Part shown: positions 28,882 to 37,807 of the stretch, in pieces
Layout of the letters: each line of letters opens with the position of its first letter
How positions within the stretch are numbered: position 1 is the stretch's first letter
Assembly: GCA_945876035.1 (NCBI GenBank)
Contig: CAMCMU010000038.1
Span: 1-45,874, forward strand
Length of the DNA: 45,874 bases
DNA from: Schlesneria paludicola DSM 18645
Lineage (GTDB): Bacteria; Planctomycetota; Planctomycetia; Planctomycetales; Planctomycetaceae
Reading direction: 5' to 3'
Program-made: the position numbers and the translations under genes
The notes under the pieces: generated by a model
The model's input: the letters and a program-made list of their open reading frames with translations, nothing else
Database searches by the model: none
Told to the model about the DNA's origin: nothing

Positions 28882-29691
28882 CTAGACGGCTTTTTGCTGA
28901 ACCTCTTCCTCTTCAGAGGCTTCGACCGGATGACGTTCTCGCACTGTGGCATAGCCCTGATTATGAAGTTCCTGAGCCAAGTCCGCGTTGCCAGTTTCAA
29001 CGATACGGCCCGCGAGCATGACATGCGTGAACTGTGGAATATTGTATTCGAGCAGTCGCTCGTGGTGGGTGATGATCAGCGATCCCATTTGAGGGCCCGA
29101 CAACTTCCGAAGTCCCTCGCTGACGACTCGCACAGCATCGCTATCGAGCCCGCTATCGGTTTCGTCAAGAATCGCAAATTTCGGCTGTAGCATCGCCAGT
29201 TGGAGAATCTCCATCCGCTTCTTCTCACCACCAGAGAAACCTTCATTGAGGTATCGTCGAGCAAATTCGACATCCATCCCAAGTTCCTCCATCCGTCCCT
29301 TCAGTTCCTTCCGGAAATCACGCATCGGGATCAGGCCTTCACCCTCTTTGCGGTCTGGAGTGCGGATGTTAGTCACGGCATGGCGCAGGAAGTCAGCCAC
29401 CTTCACACCGGGGATGGTCACCGGATATTGGAACGCCAGAAACAGGCCCAGCCGAGCTCGCTCGCACGGATCGAGTTCGTTGATTGCCGAGCCGTCAATC
29501 TCGATCGTCCCACTGGTAATCTCGTATTTTGGGTGACCGACCAGCGTATAGGCCAGCGTACTTTTGCCAGATCCGTTTGGACCCATCAACGCATGAATCT
29601 CCCCCTGACGAATTGCGAGACTGACACCTCGGAGAATCGGTTTCTCATCCACGGACACATACAAATCAGTGATCTTCAGCAAACTGGACAT
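28882..29691 (-). CDS. sufC: Fe-S assembly ATPase SufC
   Basis: Predicted 269 residues. ABC-type ATPase with Walker [10 protein letters not shown], signature [17 protein letters not shown] and Walker [15 protein letters not shown], where the DETDSGLD form is diagnostic of SufC. It drives conformational change of the SufBD scaffold. Here sufC precedes sufB, whereas the order in E. coli is sufB-sufC-sufD. The start is near a GAGAG ribosome site. It lies 96 bp after nuoB. Confidence 0.97.
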   Translation of the reverse strand: MSSLLKITDLYVSVDEKPILRGVSLAIRQGEIHALMGPNGSGKSTLAYTLVGHPKYEITSGTIEIDGSAINELDPCERARLGLFLAFQYPVTIPGVKVADFLRHAVTNIRTPDRKEGEGLIPMRDFRKELKGRMEELGMDVEFARRYLNEGFSGGEKKRMEILQLAMLQPKFAILDETDSGLDSDAVRVVSEGLRKLSGPQMGSLIITHHERLLEYNIPQFTHVMLAGRIVETGNADLAQELHNQGYATVRERHPVEASEEEEVQQKAV

Positions 29692-29787
29692 TCACGCTCT
29701 CTGTCGTCAGGTGGCTTACGCCCCGACTTCCTGATTGTTTGGTTCACAAAAAAAGGTGGGCAGCATCGGCCCTTCCGCAAAATCGCC

Positions 29788-30354
29788 TCAGGCTAAATCA
29801 GCAAGTGACTGCGTGACCGGTAGGCCAACCCGACCGGTGTGATGCGGGACCGGCATCACTTCGAGGCCGCGGGTAATTTTCTTCGCCTTGATCTTATCTT
29901 GAATCCGCATCAATCCTTCGAGCAACGCTTCGGGACGAGGTGGGCAACCGGGCACATAGACATCCACGGGGACCACCAAATCGACTCCCTTGACGACGTG
30001 ATAGCCATGCTTGAAATAAGGTCCGCCACCGACGGTACAGGCCCCCATGGCGATGACGTATTTCGGGTCGGGCATCTGCTCCCAGAGTCGTCGAACTCGG
30101 CTGGCCATCTTATAGGTGACGGTTCCTGCAACGATCATCAGGTCGGCCTGCCGTGGAGTCGCGCGGAAGGCGCCCGCGCCGAAGCGGTCCATATCGTAAC
30201 GGCTCGCGCCGGCAGCCATCATCTCAATCGCACAGCACGCAAGACCAAACGTCATTGGCCAGATGCTCGATTGTCGAGCCCAATTCATCGCTTGTTCCAG
30301 CGATGTCGTGATCACGTTCTCTTCAAATCGGCCTTCAATCCAAGGGGTTGTCAT
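29788..30354 (-). CDS. nuoB: NuoB-like subunit of complex I (NADH-quinone oxidoreductase 20 kDa subunit), orphan
   Basis: Predicted 188 residues. The ligands of the N2 [4Fe-4S] cluster are complete: Cys40-Cys41 ([10 protein letters not shown]), Cys106 ([10 protein letters not shown]) and Cys137 ([11 protein letters not shown]). [23 protein letters not shown] is typical of true NuoB. In complex I it passes electrons to quinone. No other complex I gene is in the window: it lies alone between the sufR-like gene (116 bp upstream) and sufC (96 bp downstream), on the same strand. Whether it joins complex I or has been placed here because it is an Fe-S client cannot be told from sequence. Confidence 0.95.
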   Translation of the reverse strand: MTTPWIEGRFEENVITTSLEQAMNWARQSSIWPMTFGLACCAIEMMAAGASRYDMDRFGAGAFRATPRQADLMIVAGTVTYKMASRVRRLWEQMPDPKYVIAMGACTVGGGPYFKHGYHVVKGVDLVVPVDVYVPGCPPRPEALLEGLMRIQDKIKAKKITRGLEVMPVPHHTGRVGLPVTQSLADLA

Positions 30355-30470
30355 CGCTCATCCCATCCGTCTTGTGTTCAATTGATTTGCCGCATCAATG
30401 CGACAAGAGTTTCACTCTAACAGTTGCCGATCCTCAATTCATCTCTCGCAACCTGTTTTGCCTTCAAAAA

Positions 30471-31088
30471 CTATGCGGGATGAAATTCACAGCAGGAATG
30501 TCCGTCACGACAACACGATGCCAATTTCAACGGCGTCCCCAACAGTTGCTCAAACACATGCTGTTCCAATTCGCAAATGGAAGAGTCACGCAGAGCCAAT
30601 TCATGATAGGGGCAGTTCGTTTCCCGAAGCAAAGGGAGCGACCCCGTGACATCGACTTCGACTCGAAAACCACGTCCCTGAAGAGTCGTTCCGAGTTCTC
30701 GAAATCGCTCCTGCAAGGAAATTCCCTGAACTGACGCCCCATACCGTCGAACCAGTGCATCGCGCACCCGATTGGTAACACGCTCTCGCACCGCAGGTTC
30801 CTCAATACCATGCAACTCGTCCCACAATAGTAACGCGAGTTCTGTGTAATTGTCGCCGAGTTCCTGTTGCCCCGCGTCAGTCACTCGGTAGGCATGGTGC
30901 GGTCGGCCTCGGCCCGTTCGAACCGTGTGTCTTTCAATGAATCCCAATTGGCGAAGACGACTCAGTCGTTGACGAATCGCCGTGGCGGTAACGCCCTCGC
31001 TTTCGCACAGTTCCTGAACGGTGCTTCCACCCGACTGATGAAGCTGTTGCAGAAACTGACCGTCGTTTTGTTCTACTAAAATTTTCAT
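30471..31088 (-). CDS. sufR: SufR-like iron-sulfur-sensing repressor
   Basis: Predicted 205 residues from the ATG at 31088; a GTG three codons earlier overlaps the AGGTGA ribosome site and is less likely. The N-terminal winged helix (about 1-75) contains VTATAIRQRLSRLRQLGFIE, followed by the wing RTGRGRPHHAYRVT, as in SufR. The C-terminus carries Cys159-x12-Cys172, as in SufR, then Cys192-Cys193 and Cys199-Cys200, a spacing that differs from the classical C-x12-C-x13-C-x14-C. The protein should sense Fe-S supply and repress the suf genes downstream. It is the first gene of the locus and has a good promoter. Confidence 0.87.
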   Translation of the reverse strand: MKILVEQNDGQFLQQLHQSGGSTVQELCESEGVTATAIRQRLSRLRQLGFIERHTVRTGRGRPHHAYRVTDAGQQELGDNYTELALLLWDELHGIEEPAVRERVTNRVRDALVRRYGASVQGISLQERFRELGTTLQGRGFRVEVDVTGSLPLLRETNCPYHELALRDSSICELEQHVFEQLLGTPLKLASCCRDGHSCCEFHPA

Positions 31089-31122
31089 AGCGATCACCTA
31101 TGCATGTGTCGTTCCCATCCGC

Positions 31123-31151
31123 ATCCTACACCGGTAATTTAATTTTGACAA
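31123..31151 (-). promoter_or_regulatory. Sigma-70-type promoter of the suf locus
   Basis: On the minus strand TTGTCA (31151-31146) and TAGGAT (31128-31123) are separated by exactly 17 bp. The -10 box ends 34 bp before the sufR ATG. This is the best promoter match in the window. Confidence 0.6.
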
Positions 31152-31168
31152 CTGTCGCTGCGTAAAAT

Positions 31169-31185
31169 GGAACAAATAGTGTTCC
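31169..31185. promoter_or_regulatory. Operator-like inverted repeat upstream of the suf promoter
   Basis: GGAACA-N5-TGTTCC is a perfect dyad 18 bp upstream of the -35 box. A related half-site, GGGAACG, lies downstream of the -10 box (about 31110-31117). These are candidate SufR sites; the known cyanobacterial SufR operator is different (CAAC-N6-GTTG). Confidence 0.4.
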
Positions 31186-32017
31186 CGCTGGTATTTCAGT
31201 AAGGAAAAAATCGTCGCAATATGTTTTGATGTGATTTCTTGTATGCAGTCCGTGCATTTTTCCAGTGACCATAGTTTCACGACAATTCCAGCGATGTTCG
31301 GTCGCGCAATGAAAATAAGCCGGATTCTTTCCGTACGGCCTTTCCTGCACCATCGTTAAAAGAGCGTGAGAAGCGATTGTCCGCGAAGGAGAGGGGCCGG
31401 TTGGTTGTCATTCGCAAATGGGGCACGGTCGCTCAGAAATCAACAAATTTTCCCGCGTCTTTATGCGACGGGGCCCGTGAACCGCAGCAGATCCCCAGCG
31501 GCACCGTGGTTCAAGTCGCTGGCTCCGTCTCAAAAACCTTAGAGGCCTCTCAAGCGTTTCGGGTCTCGGGAAACCTCAAACGCCAGCACAAGAAACCCTC
31601 ATGGATCTGGTGGGGCGGAGTTTCTTCCGCGAGGGCTCGTTCGAGAAACTCAACTCGGCGGTTGAGTATCATGCTCGCTTGCGTCAGGTGGGTGACCGTT
31701 CGCCTGAAGGGACCGTTTCAACCTAGGGCGGATTTGGTCAGGCGTTGCAGAGGGCTTGGGCGGAATTCGAGTTCGTCACTGCCGAGAACTATTTTTTATT
31801 TGCCGATTCCTGTTTTGAAGATCTTGTCCGAAACCAACAGTCACTCCTTTGATCGGAGGCACCTTTTCGAACGGAGTCGAGGTCGCTCTGAAAAAGAACG
31901 GAATGACCTCTGGGGCTTGAAAAGTTCGGGTCTCCCTATGGGGTCTGCGCTCGCTCCGATACTCTTTCACTCTTCGTCGAGTTGAGTTCCGTTTCTATTT
32001 CGCTCTGGAATCTGTCA

Positions 32018-33424
32018 ATGCCTCGCGATTTCATCACCGAAAGTTTATCGCACGATCCCATCCACGGTTATATTCCTTTTATCTCCAGATCGGGATTACC
32101 AGAGGGTGAAATCGCCGAGCAGGACGTGATTGATCATCCGTGGGTTCAGCGGATGAGGCAGATCCATCAGCTACAAACAGCGTGGTGGGTTTTTCCCTCC
32201 GCGGAGCATATGCGTTTTCAACACGTTCTCGGTTCCATGCATCTGGCGTCTATCGCGATTGATCATTGGTACGAGTCGCTGTGCGAGGTCAGTCGAAATG
32301 TTCCATCGCGGGCGTATGTCGAAAGCCTGTTGCGAATGGCAGCCCTGTTACATGATGTCGGGCATGGTCCTTTCGGCCATTTTTTCGACGATCACTATCT
32401 CGATCAGTTCGGAGTCACGCACGAGGATATCGGGGGTGCGATCATCGAACGGGATTTGGGCGACCTGTTACGGAGAGTCCGTCGCAATCCCAATGGGAAG
32501 TTGCAACCGTTAGAGGAACTCGATCCGCATCAAATTGCGTGGTTAATCCGCCGCCCGAATCGAAATCCGCAAGATGAGGAGGGACACCCTGACTGGCTGA
32601 GAAAACTACGGTCGATGTTCAGCGGAATTTATACCGTCGACAACATGGACTTCGTTTTGCGAGACGCCTATATGACGGGCTACAACACGAAGGCCTTTGA
32701 CTTGTATCGCCTGTTGCACTACACGTTTTTCACGGCTTCCGGGCTGACGATCCATTCTCGCGGCCTACCGGCTTTGATTCACTTTATTGAAACCCGCGCC
32801 AATTTGTTCCGGACGGTCTATTTTCACAGAACGGTGCGGGCCGTTGATCTGGCTTTGGAAGAGTTGTTTCCCGAGACGATGCCTCATCTGTTTCAGGGGA
32901 ATCCGCTAGAAAAACTCGATGAGTATCGTTCGTTTACCGAATTGTCGTTCCTGGTTGACGTGCAGCGTTGGGCCGATTGTGCGGATCCGACACTCAAAAA
33001 CCTCGGCCTCCGTTGGCGGCAGATGTTGACCAGACAAGTCCAGTGGAAGATGGCCTGCGAGCGAACCCTCAATTTTCATTCGGGATCGGCCGAACGGACC
33101 TCAATCATTTCAGAACCAGAACTCGTCTTGAAGCGTGTACGGGAGCGAATGCCCATCGAACTCCGATCGCTTCCTCTAAAAATTGATGTCGCCAAACACT
33201 ACCACAGGCCGAGTGGTCGCCTTCCGGCAGGAGGTCAGAACTTTCTTCTAGATCCTGCCTCCGGAGCCCCACAGGAATTGTCAGACGACGATTTGTTTCG
33301 AGCTTTGCCAGTCAGTTTTTGCATTTTTCGGATTTACTCCCAAGACCATCGCCACGACGGAATGCTTGATTTGGCATTGGACGCAGTCCTCGGCGAGGCC
33401 AGCGATGCAAAAACCAATATGTGA
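32018..33424 (+). CDS. HD-domain phosphohydrolase, SAMHD1/YdhJ-like
   Basis: Predicted 468 residues from the ATG at 32018 (GGAA upstream); a TTG at 31982 would add a non-conserved leader. The protein starts with the SAMHD1-like HDPIHGYIPF. The metal and catalytic residues follow: His in MRFQHVLGSMHLA, His-Asp in LLHDVGHGPFGHFF and Asp in TVDNMDFVLRDAYMTG. The family contains dNTP triphosphohydrolases and related phosphohydrolases. The exact substrate is unknown. The long C-terminal part (about 270-468) is less conserved. It is convergent with sat, with a hairpin between them. Confidence 0.88.
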   Translation: MPRDFITESLSHDPIHGYIPFISRSGLPEGEIAEQDVIDHPWVQRMRQIHQLQTAWWVFPSAEHMRFQHVLGSMHLASIAIDHWYESLCEVSRNVPSRAYVESLLRMAALLHDVGHGPFGHFFDDHYLDQFGVTHEDIGGAIIERDLGDLLRRVRRNPNGKLQPLEELDPHQIAWLIRRPNRNPQDEEGHPDWLRKLRSMFSGIYTVDNMDFVLRDAYMTGYNTKAFDLYRLLHYTFFTASGLTIHSRGLPALIHFIETRANLFRTVYFHRTVRAVDLALEELFPETMPHLFQGNPLEKLDEYRSFTELSFLVDVQRWADCADPTLKNLGLRWRQMLTRQVQWKMACERTLNFHSGSAERTSIISEPELVLKRVRERMPIELRSLPLKIDVAKHYHRPSGRLPAGGQNFLLDPASGAPQELSDDDLFRALPVSFCIFRIYSQDHRHDGMLDLALDAVLGEASDAKTNM

Positions 33425-33446
33425 CGCACGGAAGACTGCTCAATGA

Positions 33447-33484
33447 GCCGCCGGATCGTCATCATTCAACGAGGATCCGACGGC
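33447..33484. terminator. Hairpin between convergent HD gene and sat
   Basis: An 11-bp stem with one mismatch (GCCGCCGGATC / GATCCGACGGC) and a 16-nt loop lies between the two stop codons, 23 bp past the HD stop and 34 bp past the sat stop. There is no T-run; it probably ends or protects both transcripts. Confidence 0.4.
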
Positions 33485-33517
33485 CAAAGTCGAAATGTTG
33501 GTTCGGTGGAAGATCGA

Positions 33518-34777
33518 TCAGGTGGTCTTCATGGCAGCACCTAAGATTTTACTGGTACTCGGACGCATCACGCGAGGATCGACTTGTTCTTGCTTAAGAA
33601 GAGTTGCGCGGATGTCTTTTCCGGAAATGGAAACGGGTTTTTCGTCTTTATGACGTTCGCACAGATCCACTCGTCCACAGGAGTCGTAGAAGGCGGCAAA
33701 ACCGACTTTAATCGGCTCGATCTTCAACTCGCCAGCAAGATTGTCGAAGATCTGATGTGCATCAAAGTCACCCCAGATATTGTCTCCATTGGAGTATGGC
33801 GCATCCGCATGTTTTCGTCCGATGATGATGTGCGTATAGCCCATATTTTGGCGATAGATCGCATGCATCACCGCCTCTTTTGGCCCGCCGTAGAACATCT
33901 TGATATCGAGCCCCAAAAGGACAACGCGATCGGGCACGGCCTCCTTGCGTGGTCCCCACAGACTTTGGTCGCTGTCACCATCACCGAGCTGTCGCTGGGT
34001 GATCAGGGCTTCATAAGTCTCCATCCGTATTTCCGCATTAACATCGTCACCCTTGGTTTCGCCAATCAGGGGATTCAGAACCGCAAGGGGATTCTTTCCT
34101 TGTCGAATCAGCGTTTCCAAACCATGCACCAACGCGTATTCGTGAGCGCGATGGAGCGGATTGCGCGTTTGAAAGGCCACCGCAGCATCGCATTTTTTCT
34201 CGGCTAATAATTTTCGAACTTCCCGGGGCGTTAGGACATACTTGCCGAATTTTGCATTCTTAGGCTGAGGCAACACGCGAACTTCACCGCCAAGAAGATG
34301 AGTGTTTGCCTTGTCACCCTCCAAGACCATATTCGAGCCCGGGTGATCGATACGATCGGACAGATACACACTCTTCAAAAATTTGAGCTTCGGCCAAGGA
34401 TAAACATCCGTAATGTCCAGAATTGCCGCTACGTTACCATCGGGGCCTGCGAGCGAGACTTTTTGGCCTACTTTCAGTGTCTTAGCCATTTCGGACGTCA
34501 CCGGAAAGGCCAGCGGAATCGTCCAGGCATACTTCTGCCCATTGCTCTCAATTACACTGTCATCGAGCACCTTGTGATAGACCGCACTGGTCATTGGGCC
34601 CGTCAAAGGGCTGAGCGTTCCGTCACCCAAACGATAGACCGTCGATAAGTCCGCATTCGAAACAGGGACTGTTGTCAGGCTAGCGGCCTCAGCTTTGAAG
34701 GAATGGATGTCAACCGCAGAAACGGTTCGGCAGACGGGTTCTTTGAGTCCACCATGAGCAGCGATCAAGTCAGTCAT
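33518..34777 (-). CDS. sat: Sulfate adenylyltransferase (ATP sulfurylase, homo-oligomeric type)
   Basis: Predicted 419 residues from the ATG at 34777 with GAGG six bases upstream; the frame is open for eight further codons. Conserved blocks are [15 protein letters not shown] with the catalytic Arg/His residues, [28 protein letters not shown] and [16 protein letters not shown]. It makes adenosine 5'-phosphosulfate from sulfate and ATP in assimilation, or the reverse in dissimilatory sulfur metabolism. No cysC, cysH, aprAB or sulfate transporter adjoins it. A CTCAATTGAG palindrome lies at 34823-34832, upstream of the start. Confidence 0.96.
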   Translation of the reverse strand: MTDLIAAHGGLKEPVCRTVSAVDIHSFKAEAASLTTVPVSNADLSTVYRLGDGTLSPLTGPMTSAVYHKVLDDSVIESNGQKYAWTIPLAFPVTSEMAKTLKVGQKVSLAGPDGNVAAILDITDVYPWPKLKFLKSVYLSDRIDHPGSNMVLEGDKANTHLLGGEVRVLPQPKNAKFGKYVLTPREVRKLLAEKKCDAAVAFQTRNPLHRAHEYALVHGLETLIRQGKNPLAVLNPLIGETKGDDVNAEIRMETYEALITQRQLGDGDSDQSLWGPRKEAVPDRVVLLGLDIKMFYGGPKEAVMHAIYRQNMGYTHIIIGRKHADAPYSNGDNIWGDFDAHQIFDNLAGELKIEPIKVGFAAFYDSCGRVDLCERHKDEKPVSISGKDIRATLLKQEQVDPRVMRPSTSKILGAAMKTT

Positions 34778-34822
34778 TACTATCCTCTTGAAATTGTCCA
34801 CGAAACAAATGTTTTTAATTCA

Positions 34823-34832
34823 CTCAATTGAG
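34823..34832. promoter_or_regulatory. 10-bp palindrome upstream of sat
   Basis: CTCAATTGAG is a perfect palindrome 46 bp before the sat start and might be an operator. It is short enough to occur by chance. Confidence 0.2.
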
Positions 34833-35042
34833 CCTAGAGCAGACGTTAGAGAAACCACATGAAAAGTGGAAGAGATCCTGATGAGACAATAAGACTGGAA
34901 AGGAGCGTTCTGTAACGGACGGGAGAAGATACGACTTGGCCTTCCCCCTCGAAGTTGAGCCAAATCCTACTGAAAGGTCTTGTTCGGGCACGACAAAGTC
35001 CGTTTCCATTGAGGAGATCCGTGGAAACCTTGGGCATGCGCG

Positions 35043-35993
35043 TCACCGAATTCTGCCAAAATGCGACTGAACTGTTGCACGGCCAGCAATCCACAATTTC
35101 TTCCACGTTGGCAGAGAAATTCGTTGTGACAAGACGTTGAAGTCGCATCGTTCGATGGTGCGCAACAATCCGCCATAGATATCGAGCATCGCTCTCAAAA
35201 TTGACTTGCCCGGCCGATCCAGATACCGCAGCAGGCCTTCGCCGCTGGCGTAGTAGCTCCACGCCCGTGCGGTCTCAAACCGCATCAGATCTCGAAAATG
35301 TTGGTCATACACACCTCGGCAGAGGTCTTCGGGTCGATACTGAAATTGGGTGAAGTCTTCGCGAGGCAAATAGATTCTCCCGCGGCGGCTATCTTCAGTC
35401 AGATCGCGAAGGATATTCGTCAACTGAAAAGCCAAACCACAGTCGATGGACAACTGACGAACCTGCGGGTCTTCTCGAAAACCCCAGATGTGAATGCAGC
35501 ACAGACCCACAGCACCGGCGACTTGGTAGCAGTATCGTTCGAGGTCCTGGAAGGTCTCCATCCGGACCGGTTGCATGTCTGTCTGAACCCCGTCAATGAC
35601 AGCGAACAGGTACTCATGGGGAATTCGATATCGGGCAGCCGTATCGGAAATCGCTGGCAGATAGCGATGAACGTCTAACAGTTGATCACTCGCCGAAAGG
35701 GTGCTGGGGAGTACCTCCGAGGAGAGTGCCGTACGAACCGCGGCACGCCACGCGGTCAGATGCTTTTGACGATCGTCAAGCAACCGAATTTCGTCATCGC
35801 CGATGTCGTCAGTAATCCGATTGAAAGCATATAAGGCATTCATCGAGGAACGCATTTCGCGTGGCAACGTGAGAAATGAAAAGCGAAAGTTATGTGCCGT
35901 ACGTCGGGTGAGTACCCGACAAGCCTTGTAGGACAGAGCCAAAGACTGTGTTGATGTCAATCTGACGGGCACGGCAGTGCGGCTCCTCTCCAT
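35043..35993 (-). CDS. Squalene/phytoene synthase family protein (HpnC/HpnD-like)
   Basis: Predicted 316 residues from the ATG at 35993; the frame stays open 32 codons upstream to a TTG, and the ribosome site AGAAGG is only two bases from the ATG, so the start is uncertain. The two aspartate-rich motifs of trans-prenyl head-to-head synthases are present: NRITDDIGDD in the N-terminal half and LTNILRDLTEDSRRGRIYLP in the C-terminal half. Also typical are RRTAHNFRFSFLTLP and VAGAVGLCCIHIWG. The enzyme joins two prenyl diphosphates, giving (pre)squalene or phytoene. No partner genes (hpnC/hpnE, desaturase, cyclase) adjoin it, so product and symbol are left open. Confidence 0.9.
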   Translation of the reverse strand: MERSRTAVPVRLTSTQSLALSYKACRVLTRRTAHNFRFSFLTLPREMRSSMNALYAFNRITDDIGDDEIRLLDDRQKHLTAWRAAVRTALSSEVLPSTLSASDQLLDVHRYLPAISDTAARYRIPHEYLFAVIDGVQTDMQPVRMETFQDLERYCYQVAGAVGLCCIHIWGFREDPQVRQLSIDCGLAFQLTNILRDLTEDSRRGRIYLPREDFTQFQYRPEDLCRGVYDQHFRDLMRFETARAWSYYASGEGLLRYLDRPGKSILRAMLDIYGGLLRTIERCDFNVLSQRISLPTWKKLWIAGRATVQSHFGRIR

Positions 35994-36283
35994 CGCCTTC
36001 TTTTCAAGCGGCGGGGGGTCGAATGATTTTCTTTCCAGAGATTTCGCTTTGAATGGTCGCTGAGATGCAATGCAGCCGGTCCAACACAATTTGCCACACC
36101 GAGGGATCCCGGCATCCTGTGCCGTATCCGCTTTGTACTCTTGATGCGTAGGCAGGGAGGATAGATTATCGTCCCCCCCTGAAGACTCAAGCCACGCAGA
36201 AGAATTTCGAGAAGTCGGCGTCCGTGATCACCGCCTCGGTCCGAGGATTGCAGAATGCGGGTGAGCCCCTTTTAAAGCCCGTC

Positions 36284-36922
36284 TCACGGATGGTGTTTAT
36301 TGGCGATATTCAGATCGATCCAGTCCCAAAGTTGCCTAGCAACTTCAATCTTCGTTCCGGAAAAAAAAACGACATGGCATCCTGCCGCATCGATGACTTC
36401 AATCTGGTTCGTCTCGGAACCAATCGCGGTGGGACGATTCAAGACAATCGCATCGCAGTTCTTTTCCCTTAATTTGCGCAGGGCATTCGTGTGTGCGAAC
36501 TCATCAGACTCCAAAGCAAATCCCACGATCCAGCGACCCGACTTGTTTCGACCCAAGTTGGCGAGGACATCCGCAGTCTCGACAAGCTCTAAATCGAGTG
36601 AGACGCCTTTTTTTGCAAGCTTGCCGCAAAATCGGGACTGAGGACGATAGTCACACACCGCTGCGGTGGCGATCACTCCATCACAATCAGGAAAAACGTT
36701 GTTGCAGGCGGCCAACAGCTCATCCGTGGTCTCTATGGAAAGAACATCACATCCGAGCGGTGGAGCCAACGCCACGGGACCACAGGCAAGAACAACTTCG
36801 TGGCCGGCGGCGAGAATCGCTTCGGCCAGAGCGAACCCCATTCGACCGCTGCTGGCATTGGAAAGATACCGTACGTCATCAAGGTACTCTCGTGTTGGCC
36901 CGGCCGTGATCAAAATTTTCAT
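36284..36922 (-). CDS. coaB: Phosphopantothenate-cysteine ligase (separate CoaB)
   Basis: Predicted 212 residues from the ATG at 36922, where conservation begins (MKILITAGPTREYLDDVRYLSN). The frame is open upstream to 37120 but overlaps coaC in a different frame and has no family content. Blocks: NASSGRMGFALAEA (nucleotide binding), ATAAVCDYRP, the Lys-rich KLAKKG, VGFALES and IVLNRPTAIGSETN. It condenses 4'-phosphopantothenate with cysteine in CoA synthesis. In most bacteria it is the C-terminal half of CoaBC; here it is a separate gene 91 bp downstream of coaC. Confidence 0.93.
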   Translation of the reverse strand: MKILITAGPTREYLDDVRYLSNASSGRMGFALAEAILAAGHEVVLACGPVALAPPLGCDVLSIETTDELLAACNNVFPDCDGVIATAAVCDYRPQSRFCGKLAKKGVSLDLELVETADVLANLGRNKSGRWIVGFALESDEFAHTNALRKLREKNCDAIVLNRPTAIGSETNQIEVIDAAGCHVVFFSGTKIEVARQLWDWIDLNIANKHHP

Positions 36923-37013
36923 GGGGTCATCGCATCGAGAGAAATTGTGGGCAGATCCGATTCTCGGTCGTTCCACGAGAATCGCGTTTGAACGCCATTG
37001 CGGAAGACGATTG

Positions 37014-37619
37014 TCAGGCGTCTTTGCCAAAAATTCGGGGTTCATATTCCGACAAGAGTCGGTTGATTTCCGGCAGGATTTCCGTCGACTCGGCCATTCG
37101 ACCCGTTCCGATTTGACCACAACTCAACCAGCCCGTTCCCGGTTCGACAAAATGAACACCATCGGCCCGAAGCCGTGTCACATTTCGTTGAACGGATGGC
37201 TTGGCCCACATCTCACAATTCATCGCCGGTGCCAACAGCAGCGGGCATGTCGTCGTCAACGCCAAGGTGGATAACAAATCCCCAGCAAACCCCCCCGCAA
37301 CCTCCGCCATGAAGTTGGCTGTTGCGGGGGCCACGACCATCAGGATTGCTCGATTCGCCAGTCCAATGTGCTCACCCTGAAAATGTTCCACTGGGCGGAA
37401 AGAGTCGTGATATACGGGACGACCCGTTAATGCCTCAAACGTCGTCTTGCCAATGAACTCCAATGCGGATTCAGTCATGACGACGCTTACCTTCACGCCA
37501 CTCTGGATGAGTTTGCTGCAAAGATCGGCTGCCTTGTAGGCCGCAATCCCTCCGGTCACCCCCAACAGCAATTCGCGATTTTGGACGATCTGAAAACCTC
37601 CCCCCAAAGTGCATTTCAC
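37014..37619 (-). CDS. coaC: Phosphopantothenoylcysteine decarboxylase (separate CoaC)
   Basis: Predicted 201 residues from the GTG at 37619. Flavoprotein blocks: [18 protein letters not shown], the active-site His84 in [21 protein letters not shown] and the Cys in [12 protein letters not shown] of the substrate clamp. It decarboxylates 4'-phosphopantothenoylcysteine using FMN. The start is debatable. A perfect GGAGG (37601-37597) precedes, by seven bases, an ATC codon at 37589-37587, exactly where the family N-terminus would begin. Starting at the GTG adds ten residues that encode this ribosome site. It follows rpoZ by 182 bp. Confidence 0.93.
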   Translation of the reverse strand: MKCTLGGGFQIVQNRELLLGVTGGIAAYKAADLCSKLIQSGVKVSVVMTESALEFIGKTTFEALTGRPVYHDSFRPVEHFQGEHIGLANRAILMVVAPATANFMAEVAGGFAGDLLSTLALTTTCPLLLAPAMNCEMWAKPSVQRNVTRLRADGVHFVEPGTGWLSCGQIGTGRMAESTEILPEINRLLSEYEPRIFGKDA

Positions 37620-37767
37620 TCGGGGCCTGATGGGACGCTTGGGCGGGTAAAATGAATCCAGAGACGGGCTGTTTCGAGAGACAGATTCCGGATCAGTGAG
37701 GGCATGAGGTTTAAATCTGTTGGACCGAGATCCTAGACTTGGAACGATTGTGGACCATCAGAATTCG

Positions 37768-37807
37768 GAGGTGTTTGCGCTCTAGATGAGGTGTTTTCGC
37801 TCTAGAT
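37768..37807. repeat. Tandem 20-bp duplication across the rpoZ stop codon
   Basis: Two adjacent 20-bp copies of GAGGTGTTTKCGCTCTAGAT differ at one base (37768-37787 and 37788-37807). The right copy contains the rpoZ TAG stop, so the duplication added a second stop-containing copy downstream. It looks like a recent tandem duplication. Confidence 0.8.

Larger units (their letters stand above)
31089..32017. other. 929-bp divergent region with suf promoter and doubtful small reading frames
   Basis: The left end holds the suf promoter and an operator-like repeat (listed separately). The rest has no confident gene. A 202-codon frame at 31377-31985 on the plus strand has a basic, domain-free translation. 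In another frame 31601-31726 encodes 41 residues with protein-like composition and continues for another 40 codons after a single TAG, which could be the remnant of a decayed gene. The palindrome AGAGGCCTCT and a nearby dyad sharing GCGTTT/AAACGC lie at about 31542-31585. Confidence 0.4.

Noticed and set aside
31377-31985. 202-codon open frame on the plus strand
   Set aside because: Basic, domain-free translation; a different frame in the same stretch looks more protein-like.
33584-34207. 207-codon open frame antisense to sat
   Set aside because: It is fully inside the well-conserved sat gene on the other strand and follows from its codon use.
36922-37120. Upstream extension of coaB that could indicate a CoaBC fusion
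   Set aside because: The extension overlaps coaC in another frame, is non-conserved and lies before a normal family start.
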